64,000 nucleotides of DNA from Variovorax sp. CF079 (GCF_900101545.1 NZ_FMZU01000007.1:211464-275463); one strand, 5' to 3'. Counted from the first letter of the stretch, positions 37,373 to 45,723 are shown. The notes: generated by a model from the sequence alone, not told the origin. A program made the numbers and translations.

Positions 37373-39433
37373 GTGCAGCTGTTTGCCCACTCCGTTGATG
37401 ATGAGAAATCGGTGCGGCGACAGGACCCGCTGCTGACCCCGTTCGCCATCAAGAGGGTCATCCTCAAGAACCGCATCATCAGCACCAGCCACGCCAGCGG
37501 CCTGACGGAGGGTGACTTTCCCCAGGAACGCTATCAGCGGTACCACGAAGAAAAAGCCATTGGCGGGATCGCGATGAGCATGTTCGGCGGCTCGTCCAAC
37601 GTCGGCATCGACAGCCCGAGTGTCTTCCGGCAGATCAACATGGGCGTCGACGAGGTGGTTCCCCATCTCCAGCAGTTTTCCGCGCGGATGCACGCCCATG
37701 GCACGGCACTCATGTGCCAGCTCACTCACATGGGCCGACGCGGGAGCCCGTATGAAGGCGCCTGGTTGCCGGCCATCGCGCCATCTGCCAGGCGCGAAAC
37801 ATTGCATCGCAGCATTCCGCGTGAAATGACGGAGCGGGACATCCACCGGGTGATCCGCTATTTCGGGCAGGCGGCATCGCGCTGCCGGCAGGCAGGCCTG
37901 GACGGGCTGGAAACGCTGGCGGGCGGCCATCTGCTTGGGCAGTTCCTGAGCCCATCGGTCAACGTGCGAACCGACAGATACGGCGGTTCGCTGGAAAACC
38001 GCTGCCGGTTCATCCTGAGGGTGCACGAGGAGATCCGAAAACAGGTCGGCGAGGATTTCGTCGTCGGGATCCGCTATGCCATCGAGGACGGACTGGATTT
38101 CGAGGAGAGCGTTCGCGCCGCCGGCATTCTCGAACGCTCCGGGCTCTTCGATTTCTTCAATGTGGTCTACGGGCGCATGGACACTGCCCAAGCCCTGATC
38201 ACCGACAACATGCCGACCATGTCGATGCCCTCGTCGCCCTGGCTGCAAAAGGCGGCCGCGTTCAAGAAGGAGGTGAGGCTGCCGGTCTTTCATGCGGCCA
38301 AGATCGCCGATCTGGCCACCGCGCGCTATGCGATCAGCGAAGGTCTGCTCGACCTGGTTGGGATGACGCGCGCCCACATGGCCGACCCGCACCTGGTTCG
38401 AAAGCTGATGGAAGGCCGGGAGCACGAAGTGCGCCCCTGTGTGGGTGCCTCGTTCTGCCGCAGTCATGAGACCGCATGCATCCACAACCCGTCCACGGGG
38501 CGGGAGACCTGGCTGCCTCACGAAGTCGATCGCTCGCCCGGTCCATGCAGGAAAGTGGTTGTCGTGGGCGCGGGTCCCGCGGGACTGGAGGCGGCCCGGG
38601 TGGCCGCACTGCGCGGACACGAGGTCGTCCTGCTCGAGGCCGGATCGCGGCCTGGCGGCCAGGTGCTGCTGGCGGCGCTTGCGTCATGGCGCAAGGACAT
38701 CCTCGGCGTGATCCAGTGGCGGGTGGACGCCCTGACTCGCCTCGGCGTGGACATCAGACTCAACAGCTACGCGGACGCTGCCGATGTTACCGGGCTGGAG
38801 CCCGACACCGTGATTGTCGCGACGGGAGGCATCCCGTGGCTCGATGAACTTGAGGGCCATGAGCACTGTCTTTCGGTGGTGGACGCGCTGACCCAGCAGC
38901 CACCTTCCGGCGGCGAGGTACTGGTCTATGACGGGACCGGACGCCACAACGCCTATGTTTGCGCCGAACGCCATGCGCTCGCCGGCCGTCAGGTGACCCT
39001 GGTCACCCTGGATGGCCAGCTCGGCATGGAACTGGGCGGACGAGGAGACGACATCGTGTGGCGCCGCAAGCTGACCGAGCTGGGCGTTCATGTCCGCCAC
39101 GATCTCAGGCTGATCAGTGTGTCGGCCGTATCGGGTCGGCGCCGCGCAGCATTCGTGCACGAGTTGACCGGCGCAACCATTGCGCTCGAGGCGGACCACG
39201 TGGTGGTGGAACTGGGTGTGCTCCCAGTGTGCGATGTCTACGATGACCTGAAGCCCGCATCGGTCAACGATGGGGAGCTGGATCTGGACAAGTTCGCCAA
39301 GGGTGTTCCGCAGGCTTGGCCCGCGGCCGGACCCGGCAAGCGCTTCGAGCTCTATCGGATCGGCGATGCGCATGCTTCGCGCGACATCCACGCCTCCATC
39401 TACGAGGCATTCCGCTTGTGCCGGCTCTCTTGA
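37373..39433 (+). CDS. NADH:flavin oxidoreductase, Old Yellow Enzyme/TMADH class (N-methylproline demethylase-like)
   Basis: A 686-residue flavoenzyme with two parts. Residues 1-370 are an OYE-type FMN barrel (LTPFAIKRVILKNRIISTSHAS, CQLTHMGRRGSPYEGAW, LETLAGGHLLGQFLSPSVN, RTDRYGGSLENR); residues 390-640 are an FAD/NAD(P) module (VVVVGAGPAGLEAARVAALRG). The Fe-S region between them reads CVGASFCRSHETACIHNP, so the second cysteine of the usual four-ligand cluster is Ala; I know this 'CVGA' form from proteins annotated as N-methylproline demethylases. It may oxidatively demethylate a methylated amine. The GTG at 37373 follows a good ribosome site (AAGGAGAGG). Confidence 0.88.
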   Translation: MQLFAHSVDDEKSVRRQDPLLTPFAIKRVILKNRIISTSHASGLTEGDFPQERYQRYHEEKAIGGIAMSMFGGSSNVGIDSPSVFRQINMGVDEVVPHLQQFSARMHAHGTALMCQLTHMGRRGSPYEGAWLPAIAPSARRETLHRSIPREMTERDIHRVIRYFGQAASRCRQAGLDGLETLAGGHLLGQFLSPSVNVRTDRYGGSLENRCRFILRVHEEIRKQVGEDFVVGIRYAIEDGLDFEESVRAAGILERSGLFDFFNVVYGRMDTAQALITDNMPTMSMPSSPWLQKAAAFKKEVRLPVFHAAKIADLATARYAISEGLLDLVGMTRAHMADPHLVRKLMEGREHEVRPCVGASFCRSHETACIHNPSTGRETWLPHEVDRSPGPCRKVVVVGAGPAGLEAARVAALRGHEVVLLEAGSRPGGQVLLAALASWRKDILGVIQWRVDALTRLGVDIRLNSYADAADVTGLEPDTVIVATGGIPWLDELEGHEHCLSVVDALTQQPPSGGEVLVYDGTGRHNAYVCAERHALAGRQVTLVTLDGQLGMELGGRGDDIVWRRKLTELGVHVRHDLRLISVSAVSGRRRAAFVHELTGATIALEADHVVVELGVLPVCDVYDDLKPASVNDGELDLDKFAKGVPQAWPAAGPGKRFELYRIGDAHASRDIHASIYEAFRLCRLS

Positions 39434-39463
39434 TTCGCAACCCCGCCTCTCGAGGAGATCACC

Positions 39464-39541
39464 ATGAACCTCGCGGTGCTGATGGATTTGCGCTTTCGGA
39501 CACGTGGGGACCACAAGTCGCCTTGCTGGGCGAAACGATAG
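39464..39541 (+). pseudogene. Stump of the next operon gene, cut off after about nine codons
   Basis: A strong ribosome site (GAGGAGATCACC) 30 bases after the flavoenzyme gene leads into ATG 39464, reading MNLAVLMDL and then text without protein character to a stop at 39539. This looks like the first codons of a former operon partner whose remainder was replaced by the adjacent IS91-like and cassette DNA. The identity of the lost gene cannot be told from so few residues. Confidence 0.5.
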
Positions 39542-39546
39542 GTTGA

Positions 39547-39702
39547 GTGGAATGGGTCGTCCATGCGAAGCGCCCCTTCGCCGGACCCGAGGCGGTGCTG
39601 GCCTACCTGTCTCGCTACACCCATCGCGTGGCGATCTCCAACAGTCGCCTGATCGCGTTGGATGAACGCGGTGCCTATCGTGGATTCAAATGGAAGGGCA
39701 AA
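39547..39702 (+). mobile_element. IS91-family transposase fragment
   Basis: The frame from about 39547 reads EWVVHAKRPFAGPEAVLAYL and continues SRYTHRVAISNSRLIALDER, the strongly conserved core of IS91/IS801-type (Y2, Transposase_32) rolling-circle transposases, then leaves the family after KWKGK near 39700. Only about 50 residues remain of a protein of several hundred, so it is inactive. It lies between the truncated operon gene and the attC-like site. Confidence 0.85.
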
Positions 39703-39709
39703 AGTGGTT

Positions 39710-39767
39710 GCTTAACGAATGAGTCCAGCGGAAGCCAAAGGCGGTCCACTGCAACGCTTGGTTAGGC
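39710..39767 (-). repeat. attC-like recombination site (59-base-element type) after the NIPSNAP gene
   Basis: Read on the minus strand, five bases after the NIPSNAP stop, the site opens with GCCTAAC (39767-39761, fits RYYYAAC) and closes with GTTAAGC (39716-39710, fits GTTRRRY), total 58 bases. Between them CAGTGGA (39751-39745) pairs with TCCGCTG (39732-39726), one G-T pair included, giving the hairpin expected of attC. A second copy of the core, GTTAAGC on the minus strand, lies at 40098-40092, just before the NIPSNAP start. No integrase gene is present in the window. Confidence 0.55.
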
Positions 39768-39771
39768 CGAT

Positions 39772-40077
39772 TCATTTGAATACAGGCCTGAAAAAGCTGC
39801 GTTCATAGCTGAGGATGCAGCGAGTGTCCTGCGCATACTTGAACGCAGCTTGGCACTCTGGGTCTGTGGCAGACAACGCGCGATATTCCTCGTATGCCGC
39901 AAGACTTGGGAACGTGAACATGGCCAGCGCAATGTTGTTCGCGCCTTCCGAGGGCAAGAAGTAGCCATGGTGCTGCCCTCCAAACTTTTCGACGAGAGGA
40001 ATCCAGATCTTTCCGTAGTGCTCGAACTCCTTGAGCTTGAACGGATCGATGACATAGCGCAGGTAGCAGGTGACCAT
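39772..40077 (-). CDS. NIPSNAP family protein, probable integron-cassette gene
   Basis: A 101-residue protein of the NIPSNAP/dimeric alpha-beta barrel type: MVTCYLRYVIDPFKLKEFEH, WIPLVEKFGGQHHGYFLPSE, then ALAMFTFPSLAAYEEYR. Function in bacteria unknown. Start at Met 40077; upstream in-frame residues would cross the putative cassette boundary. The gene has the size, spacing and flanking sites of a gene cassette: core GTTAAGC 15 bases before its start and an attC-like site 5 bases after its stop, a 382-base unit. Confidence 0.85.
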   Translation of the reverse strand: MVTCYLRYVIDPFKLKEFEHYGKIWIPLVEKFGGQHHGYFLPSEGANNIALAMFTFPSLAAYEEYRALSATDPECQAAFKYAQDTRCILSYERSFFRPVFK

Positions 40078-40091
40078 GGTAGTTCCGAGAT

Positions 40092-40098
40092 GCTTAAC
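40092..40098 (-). other. Recombination core site GTTAAGC upstream of the NIPSNAP gene
   Basis: This heptamer equals the terminal core of the attC-like site at 39710-39716, including the next base (CGTTAAGC in both). Together they would be the two cassette junctions. To the right I find no complete second attC, so the partner here is either a decayed attC or a secondary site. Confidence 0.45.
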
Positions 40099-40225
40099 GT
40101 TTGACATGAGGGCTGGCCAGGCCAGTCCGTTCTGTCTGCTTGCGGGCAAACTTTAGCCGACCGCGAGCGGCTGCTAGCGGCCCTGCCGCCGCTTCATTTG
40201 CTTTGGCGCCAAAGTGAGATGGCGT

Positions 40226-41110
40226 TTAGCGACGCCGGAAGTCCAGCTCTTGCAGGATTTGTGCAGTACCCCGGATCAGACGCGTTGCCGGACGTGCCAT
40301 CGGTGTCGCAAGCACCAGCACATTCCAGATGCTGGGCGGCCCGATCGGTGCGCGTGGCAGGGCTTCGTCGCCGGTCGCGCCCAGGGCGCTCTCCGGAAGG
40401 ATCGTGCATCCGATCCCGGTCGCCACGAGCGCGAGCACGGTGTGGACGGCTCCCACCTCTGCGAGCACCTGGAGTTCAATGTGACGCGGCGCCAGGACGG
40501 AGTCGAGCAAGTGGCGAATCGCATTTGGCGCACTCGGCAGCACCATGGGGTAGTTCGCAAGCGCCGACAATCCGACACGGGCTGGTAGCTTGCTCTTCGG
40601 CGGCGCCACCAGCAGCAGCTTTTCCCGCATCAGAGGCTGAAAGGCCAGCTGGGGAGAGGCTGCAGGATCGAAGAGCAGCGCCAGATCCAGCCGTCCCGCG
40701 ATCAGGGATTCGCGCAGTGCGACGCTCAGGCCTTCGAGGACCGTGATGACGGCGCGCGGAAACTTTTCCCTGAACCGCTGGATGAGGGCCGTGCTCAAGC
40801 CCAGCGCCACCCGCGGCGGCATGCCGACCACGATCCGCCCGCCGGGACTTTCGTCCATCTCTCGCAATTCGTCCCGGGCGCGACGGGAGATCTCCAGCAT
40901 CGCGCGCGCATGAACGAGCAGGGCTTCCCCTGCGTCCGTCGTGGTCACGCCGCGTCCGGTTCTCACCAGCAACCGTTGCTCGAGATCCGCCTCCAGCAAG
41001 GCGATCTGCCTGCTCAGACTGGGTTGCGCCAGATCCAGCGCCACGGCACCGCGACTGAAGCTTCCCGCATCGACCACGGTGACGAAGTACAGGAGTTGTC
41101 GCAATTCCAT
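40226..41110 (-). CDS. LysR family transcriptional regulator (CbbR/NAC-like length)
   Basis: A 294-residue LysR regulator. MELRQLLYFVTVVDAGSFSR starts the wHTH, LAQPSLSRQIALLEADLEQRL is the recognition helix, then GRGVTTTDAGEALL; the effector domain has GGRIVVGMPPRVALGLST. Start chosen at Met 41110, the canonical first residue of this subfamily. Divergent, with a 70-base gap, from the amidohydrolase operon at 41181, which it probably regulates. In the gap two ATAGC repeats stand 13 bases apart. Confidence 0.92.
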   Translation of the reverse strand: MELRQLLYFVTVVDAGSFSRGAVALDLAQPSLSRQIALLEADLEQRLLVRTGRGVTTTDAGEALLVHARAMLEISRRARDELREMDESPGGRIVVGMPPRVALGLSTALIQRFREKFPRAVITVLEGLSVALRESLIAGRLDLALLFDPAASPQLAFQPLMREKLLLVAPPKSKLPARVGLSALANYPMVLPSAPNAIRHLLDSVLAPRHIELQVLAEVGAVHTVLALVATGIGCTILPESALGATGDEALPRAPIGPPSIWNVLVLATPMARPATRLIRGTAQILQELDFRRR

Positions 41111-41180
41111 AGCCAATAAGCATAGCTGATATAGGAAGGATGTCATTACGGAGGACAGCTGCAATGGGGACACTGCCTTC

Positions 41181-42020
41181 ATGACCTCAACCCTTCCCCC
41201 GGGGGCCTGCAACGCCCACTGCCATGTGTTCGGGCCCGGCATGCGCTTCCCGTACGCCCCTGACGCCACCTTCGTTCCCCAAGCAGATGCGCCGAAGGAG
41301 GCCCTGTACGCGTTGAACGACCGACTCGGCTTGCAACGCTGCGTGGTCGTGCAGTCGGCCTGCCATGGCTTCGACAACCGCGCCACCGAGGACGCCGTCG
41401 CGCCGCGGCCCTCGAGCTACCGCGCGATCGCCCTGCTGCCGACCGACGTCGGCGACGCAGAACTCAAGCGGCTCGACGCCGCGGGCTTCCGTGGCGTCCG
41501 CTTCAACTTCATGGGCCACCTCGGCCGGCACGCACCCATCGAGGAGGTCCTGTCGTTGGCGGGCCGCTTCGCGCCGCTCGGCTGGCATCTGCAGATTCAC
41601 GGCGATCCCGCGCTGCTCACGGACCTGGCGCCCGCGCTGCGTCGCTCGCCCACGACAGTGGTGATCGACCACATCGGTCGCATCGATGCAGCGCTGGGTC
41701 TTGACCAGCCGGACTTCCAGGCGCTGCTCCGGCTGATGGCGGACGAACGCTTCTGGGTCAAGGTGAGCGCAATGGACCGCATCACGCGGCTGGGCCCGCC
41801 CTACACCGACGCCCAACCCTTCGCTCGAACGCTGGTCGCCGAGTTCGGCGACCGGGTCGTATGGGGCAACGACTGGCCCCACCCGAACCACGCCGGACCC
41901 GTACCCGACGAGCAGCAGCTCGTCGACCTCATTGCCGAGATGGCACCCACGGAATCCGCGCGCCATGCGCTGCTGGTCGGCAACCCGGAGCGCCTTTATC
42001 AATTTGGAGACAGGACATGA
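41181..42020 (+). CDS. Amidohydrolase-2 family protein (LigI-like lactonase)
   Basis: A 279-residue TIM-barrel hydrolase. NAHCHVFGPGMRFPYAPDAT holds the HxH metal/active-site pair near the N-terminus, DHIGR and VWGNDWPHPNH carry further conserved residues (the GxDWPH box). This pattern resembles 2-pyrone-4,6-dicarboxylate lactonase and related ring-opening hydrolases. First gene of a five-gene operon with an SDR, a Bug receptor and a carboxymuconolactone-decarboxylase family protein, pointing to breakdown of an aromatic or lactone compound. Its stop overlaps the SDR start. Confidence 0.88.
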   Translation: MTSTLPPGACNAHCHVFGPGMRFPYAPDATFVPQADAPKEALYALNDRLGLQRCVVVQSACHGFDNRATEDAVAPRPSSYRAIALLPTDVGDAELKRLDAAGFRGVRFNFMGHLGRHAPIEEVLSLAGRFAPLGWHLQIHGDPALLTDLAPALRRSPTTVVIDHIGRIDAALGLDQPDFQALLRLMADERFWVKVSAMDRITRLGPPYTDAQPFARTLVAEFGDRVVWGNDWPHPNHAGPVPDEQQLVDLIAEMAPTESARHALLVGNPERLYQFGDRT

Positions 42021-42817
42021 GCCTGCGATTCGAGAACAAGGTAGCCATCGTGACCGGCGCCGGTTGCGTCGGCGCTGGCTGGGGGAATGGCCGCGCCATC
42101 GCCGTGCGCCTCGCCGAGGAGGGCGCCAGGGTCTTGGCGGTCGATCGCGATGGCGCCCGACTCGACGAGACACTCGAGCTGGCCGGTGCCGCCCGCGCGT
42201 CGATCACGCCGTGGGTCTGCGACGTCACGAACAGCGAGAGCGTGGCGGCCATGGCGGCTGCCTGCCTGAACGCCTACGGGACGATCGACATCCTCGTCAA
42301 CAACGTGGGGGGGTCCGCGGCGGGCGGGCCGGTGGAGCTGGCCGAAGAGACATGGGATTTGCAGATCGACATCAACCTCAAGAGCGTGTTTCTGACCTGC
42401 AAGCATGTGCTTCCCACGATGCTGGCGAAGGGCGGGGGTTCAATCGTCAACATCTCTTCGACATCGGGCCTGCGCTGGACCGGCAGTGCGCAGGTGGCGT
42501 ACGCCGCGACCAAGGCTGGCGTCATCCAGATGTCGCGCGTGATCGCGGTCCAGCACGCGGCCAAGGGGGTCAGGGTCAATAGCGTCGTGCCGGGACAGCT
42601 GCACACGCCGATGGTCGAAACACGCCTGGCGAAGCAGCGCGCGGGCGGCGACGTCGACGCACTGCTGGCCCAGCGCCAGAAACGCATTCCACTCGGTTTC
42701 ATGGGCGACGGCCGCGACACGGCGAGCGCGGTGCTGTTCCTGGCCAGCGACGAGGCGCGGTTCATCACCGGCACCGAACTGATCGTCGACGGCGGCATGA
42801 CCGCGCGCTGCGACTGA
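42017..42817 (+). CDS. SDR family NAD(P)-dependent oxidoreductase
   Basis: A 266-residue short-chain dehydrogenase, 15-20 residues longer than minimal members because of an insert in the Gly motif (GAGCVGAGWGNGRA). NNVGG, SSTSGL, YAATK and RVNSVVPGQLHTPM follow in order, so the Ser-Tyr-Lys set is complete. ATG 42017 overlaps the amidohydrolase stop. It probably oxidises or reduces an intermediate of the same pathway. Confidence 0.92.
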   Translation: MSLRFENKVAIVTGAGCVGAGWGNGRAIAVRLAEEGARVLAVDRDGARLDETLELAGAARASITPWVCDVTNSESVAAMAAACLNAYGTIDILVNNVGGSAAGGPVELAEETWDLQIDINLKSVFLTCKHVLPTMLAKGGGSIVNISSTSGLRWTGSAQVAYAATKAGVIQMSRVIAVQHAAKGVRVNSVVPGQLHTPMVETRLAKQRAGGDVDALLAQRQKRIPLGFMGDGRDTASAVLFLASDEARFITGTELIVDGGMTARCD

Positions 42818-42847
42818 GATTCGAGTTATTGCAAGACGGGGACATTC

Positions 42848-43807
42848 ATGACCATTCAACGCATCCTGCTCACGGCCGCGTTCGCCATCGCGCTGATGCC
42901 CGCAGTCCACGCACAGCCGAAGACGACGCGGATCGTCGTTTCCTTCACCTCCGGGGGACCTGTCGACTCGGTCGCCCGGACCCTGTCCGAGCAGCTCGGC
43001 AAGGAGCTGGGCCGCACGGTCATCGTCGACAACAAGCCGGGCGCCAACGGCGCGATCGGTGCCGTCGATGTCATGAAGTCGGCCCCGGACGGCGGCACGC
43101 TATGGTTCACCAGCGTCGGCGCGGCTGCGATCAATTCTTCGCTGTATGAGAAGCTCCCCTACGACATGCAGCGTGACTTCGCGCCGGTCTCGCTGGTCGT
43201 CAACAACGTCGAGTTGCTGGTGACCCAGCAGACCAGCCCGGCCAAGGATGCGGTCGACTTCGTGGCGGCGACGAAGAAGCGCGCCGAGCCAACGCCGATG
43301 GGCTCCTCCGGCACAGGAAGCATTCCGCATCTGGCGATCGAGCAGTTGGCCGATTCGAGCGGCGCCAAGCTGCTTCATGTCCCCTACAAAGGCGCAGCGC
43401 CGGCCATCACGGACCTGATGGGAGGCCAGATCAGCGGATTCTTCGGTGATGTGCCCGGGTTGCTCGGGCACCTGCAAGGTGGACGGCTCAAGGCGCTGGG
43501 CGTGGCGTCGAGCAAGCGACATCCTTCGCTGCCGGACGTGAAGACGCTGGAAGAGCAAGGCATCAAGGGCGTCGACACCAACAACTGGTACGCGCTGTTT
43601 GCGCCTGCCAAGACGCCGCCCGAGATCATCGAGGCGCTCAACAGGGCGGTGCGCAACACATTGGCCAACCCAGGCGTGCGCGAGAAGTTGTTGAAGACGG
43701 GCACCGAGCCTGCCGGATCCACGCCCCTGGAACTGGCGACCATCCAGAAGCGGGACGCCGAGAAGTGGGCGAAGCTGATCCGCGCCAAGAACATCAAGGC
43801 CGAGTGA
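42848..43807 (+). CDS. Bug/TctC family tripartite tricarboxylate receptor protein
   Basis: A 319-residue periplasmic binding protein. Signal peptide MTIQRILLTAAFAIALMPAVHAQ, then RIVVSFTSGGPVDSVARTL and GRTVIVDNKPGANGAIG, GSSGTGSIPHLAIEQL and HVPYKGAAPAITDLMGGQISG, all Bug hallmarks. No TctA/TctB membrane genes are nearby, as is usual for the many orphan Bug proteins of Comamonadaceae. It may deliver the operon's substrate to a transporter encoded elsewhere. The stop overlaps the next ATG. Confidence 0.95.
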   Translation: MTIQRILLTAAFAIALMPAVHAQPKTTRIVVSFTSGGPVDSVARTLSEQLGKELGRTVIVDNKPGANGAIGAVDVMKSAPDGGTLWFTSVGAAAINSSLYEKLPYDMQRDFAPVSLVVNNVELLVTQQTSPAKDAVDFVAATKKRAEPTPMGSSGTGSIPHLAIEQLADSSGAKLLHVPYKGAAPAITDLMGGQISGFFGDVPGLLGHLQGGRLKALGVASSKRHPSLPDVKTLEEQGIKGVDTNNWYALFAPAKTPPEIIEALNRAVRNTLANPGVREKLLKTGTEPAGSTPLELATIQKRDAEKWAKLIRAKNIKAE

Positions 43808-44334
43808 TGACGACTGCCCGTATCCGCGTACCCCTCGTGCAGCCCGGCACACGCCCCGAGCTGGCCGAAGTCGAGTCCCGCATCATGGCGCAGCGCGGCC
43901 GCGTGTCGCTGCTCTACCAGGTGCTCCTCAACAGCGGGCCGATCGCCTCAGGCTGGGAGCGCATGCTCACGGCGGTTCGCAACCAGACCGGCGTACCCGC
44001 CGATCTTCGCGAGCTGATGATCCTTCGGGTCGCTGTCCTCAACGGCGCCGGATTCGAGTACGACGCGCACGTGCCGCATGCGCAGAAGGCCGGCGTCGGC
44101 GCCGAGAAGATCGACGCCGTCCGGCAGGACGGATTGTCCGACGTGTTTGCGCCGCTGGAGCGCCTGGTGCTGGAGCTGACCGATGCCATGACCCGTCAGG
44201 TCGTGGTTCCGGAAGAGCTCATGGATCGGATCCAGCAGCACTTCGACCCCAAGGGCGTGGTGGAAGTCGTGGCGACCGTGGCGGCCTACAACATGGTGTC
44301 GCGCCTGCTGGTTGCCCTGAACGTTGCACATTGA
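43807..44334 (+). CDS. Carboxymuconolactone decarboxylase family protein
   Basis: A 175-residue AhpD/CMD-like all-helical protein. The family core reads LRELMILRVAVLNGAGFEYD then AHVPHAQKAGVGAEKIDAVR; the redox CxxC of AhpD is absent, so it is closer to carboxymuconolactone decarboxylase-like proteins. Starts at ATG 43807, sharing ATGA with the Bug gene stop. In this operon it could act on a ring-cleavage product after the lactonase-like enzyme. Confidence 0.9.
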   Translation: MTTARIRVPLVQPGTRPELAEVESRIMAQRGRVSLLYQVLLNSGPIASGWERMLTAVRNQTGVPADLRELMILRVAVLNGAGFEYDAHVPHAQKAGVGAEKIDAVRQDGLSDVFAPLERLVLELTDAMTRQVVVPEELMDRIQQHFDPKGVVEVVATVAAYNMVSRLLVALNVAH

Positions 44335-44347
44335 CGGGGAGCCGCGA

Positions 44348-44932
44348 ATGCAAGATTTATGGCTTCTCAAGTACGACGCATCCGTGGTCGATCAGCCGTT
44401 CGCGCCGGTCCACGCGCTGCCGCCTGAAGTTCAGACGTGGCACGCGATGGATGGCCCTTTGATCTACTTCTACGGATCGGGGAGTGCGTCGCCGACACTC
44501 ACCCCAGGTGGTGCCAGCGAATGGAGACGGCTCGCCTGCCTGCAAGAGGTGCGGGGTGCCTCTGCCGGCCAAGTCGCCTCGCACCACTACGTTGTGGAGA
44601 CGGACGTGCTTCCCGAGTTCGAGGACGACCTCAATGCCTGGTACGCGCAGGAACATCTGCCCGGACTGGCTGCCGTGCCAGGGACCGTCCGAGCGGCCCG
44701 GTATATCGACGCCGCAGGCTCGCCGCGCTATTACGCCTGCTACGACCTCGCGGGCGCTGAAACCTTGGGCAGCCCCGAGTGGCTGGCCGTGCGTGCGACG
44801 CCCTGGAGCTCGCGGGTTCGACCCGCGTTCCGGAACACAAGGCGAACCATGTTTCGCCGGGCGGCGGCAGCGCAGGCCCCCTCGCGGCCCGCTTTGCATT
44901 TCTGCGCCATGCCCCGTCAAAGTGAGCCGTAG
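44348..44932 (+). CDS. Dimeric alpha/beta-barrel-like protein (DUF4286/EthD type)
   Basis: A 194-residue cytoplasmic protein, last in the operon, 13 bases after the CMD gene. The second half has the pattern of a dimeric ferredoxin-like barrel: FEDDLNAWYAQEHLPGLAAV then TVRAARYIDAAGSPRYYACY; the first half is a second, weaker copy of the same length. The C-terminal 40 residues are basic and less ordered and overlap the convergent gene by 16 bases. Possibly a small monooxygenase or isomerase of the pathway; not a named family with certainty. Confidence 0.8.
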   Translation: MQDLWLLKYDASVVDQPFAPVHALPPEVQTWHAMDGPLIYFYGSGSASPTLTPGGASEWRRLACLQEVRGASAGQVASHHYVVETDVLPEFEDDLNAWYAQEHLPGLAAVPGTVRAARYIDAAGSPRYYACYDLAGAETLGSPEWLAVRATPWSSRVRPAFRNTRRTMFRRAAAAQAPSRPALHFCAMPRQSEP

Positions 44933-45252
44933 GCGCTGTCGGCAAGCAACGGACGAGGGGCTTTCCGCGACTCCTGGCGAAGACTCGTCACCCAAAGTCG
45001 AGCATGGCGTTGCTCGCGGCTTTCGAAGCGTTCGGTGAAGCGACGGATGGCGGGGCGCTCGATCGCAGCGATCGTCATCCAGTCGGTGGTTCCGAAAGAC
45101 TGCGATTCGCTGCATCGCTCAACCAGGGCAGGGCGCAGCGCCAGGATTGATTCGGCAGGAATGTTGGGGTCAGCGTCCAGTATCCGCAATGCGATCTTTG
45201 CTGCCTTGGGGCTGAGCGTTTGTACCTTGCGAAGATGAAAATCCGAGTCCAT
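44917..45252 (-). CDS. Hypothetical protein
   Basis: A 111-residue protein from Met 45252 (MDSDFHLRKVQTLSPKAAKI). It is helical and Arg-rich, with IERPAIRRFTERFESREQRH, and matches nothing I recognise. The Shine-Dalgarno-like AGGAGCC lies just upstream (minus strand). Its end overlaps the preceding convergent gene by 16 bases. Protein-like composition, but function cannot be assigned. Confidence 0.6.
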   Translation of the reverse strand: MDSDFHLRKVQTLSPKAAKIALRILDADPNIPAESILALRPALVERCSESQSFGTTDWMTIAAIERPAIRRFTERFESREQRHARLWVTSLRQESRKAPRPLLADSAYGSL

Positions 45253-45362
45253 CGCGTGGCTCCTTAATGGCTTTGGCGTACAGCGGCGTATCAATATACA
45301 AGAAGTGGTTAAGAAATGTGAATATTTCACACGCCTGCGGCCGAGTCGGTTGGCGCTGGGGC

Positions 45363-45388
45363 AAAAAAAGGCCCGCCGAAGCGGGCCA
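45363..45388 (-). terminator. Minus-strand terminator
   Basis: GGCCCGC (45370-45376), loop CGAA, GCGGGCC (45381-45387); on the minus strand it is followed by seven T. Same loop and stem type as the hairpin at 17701-17716. Confidence 0.75.
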
Positions 45389-45460
45389 AGGTCAGCCCTT
45401 CACAGATGAAAGGAGGGTTTGGAGGAACCAGGGCTGACAGGTGTCAATGTAGGCCCCGAG

Positions 45461-45489
45461 TTGGGAGTAATTTGGGAGTAGTTTGGGAG
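45461..45489 (+). repeat. Tandem 11-base repeat TTGGGAGTAAT
   Basis: TTGGGAG occurs at 45461, 45472 and 45483, an 11-base period, with the second and third units separated by TAGT instead of TAAT. It resembles the short G-run direct repeats seen near integrase genes, such as the pair around 17540-17562. Confidence 0.7.
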
Positions 45490-45723
45490 AAAGGCCAAGG
45501 GCCAGATGTCGCTTTTGCAGGCACAGCATCGTGACGCCCGCGTGGCAACGGTCTGCAGCGATGCGCACATCCTTTTCCACAGTCTTGTCCACTGCCGCGG
45601 TGGAGAATCTTCCACTCGGTGTTGACGCAACCATCACAACGCGCGGCAAAGTTGTACACATTTTGTAGTACATGCGGCGTGTGCGCGCACGGTCCGAGCG
45701 GCGGCCTGTTCTCAGGGCATGAA

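Noticed and set aside
39434..41110. A complete integron
   Set aside because: No IntI-type integrase gene and only one convincing attC-like site; the evidence supports a lone cassette only.
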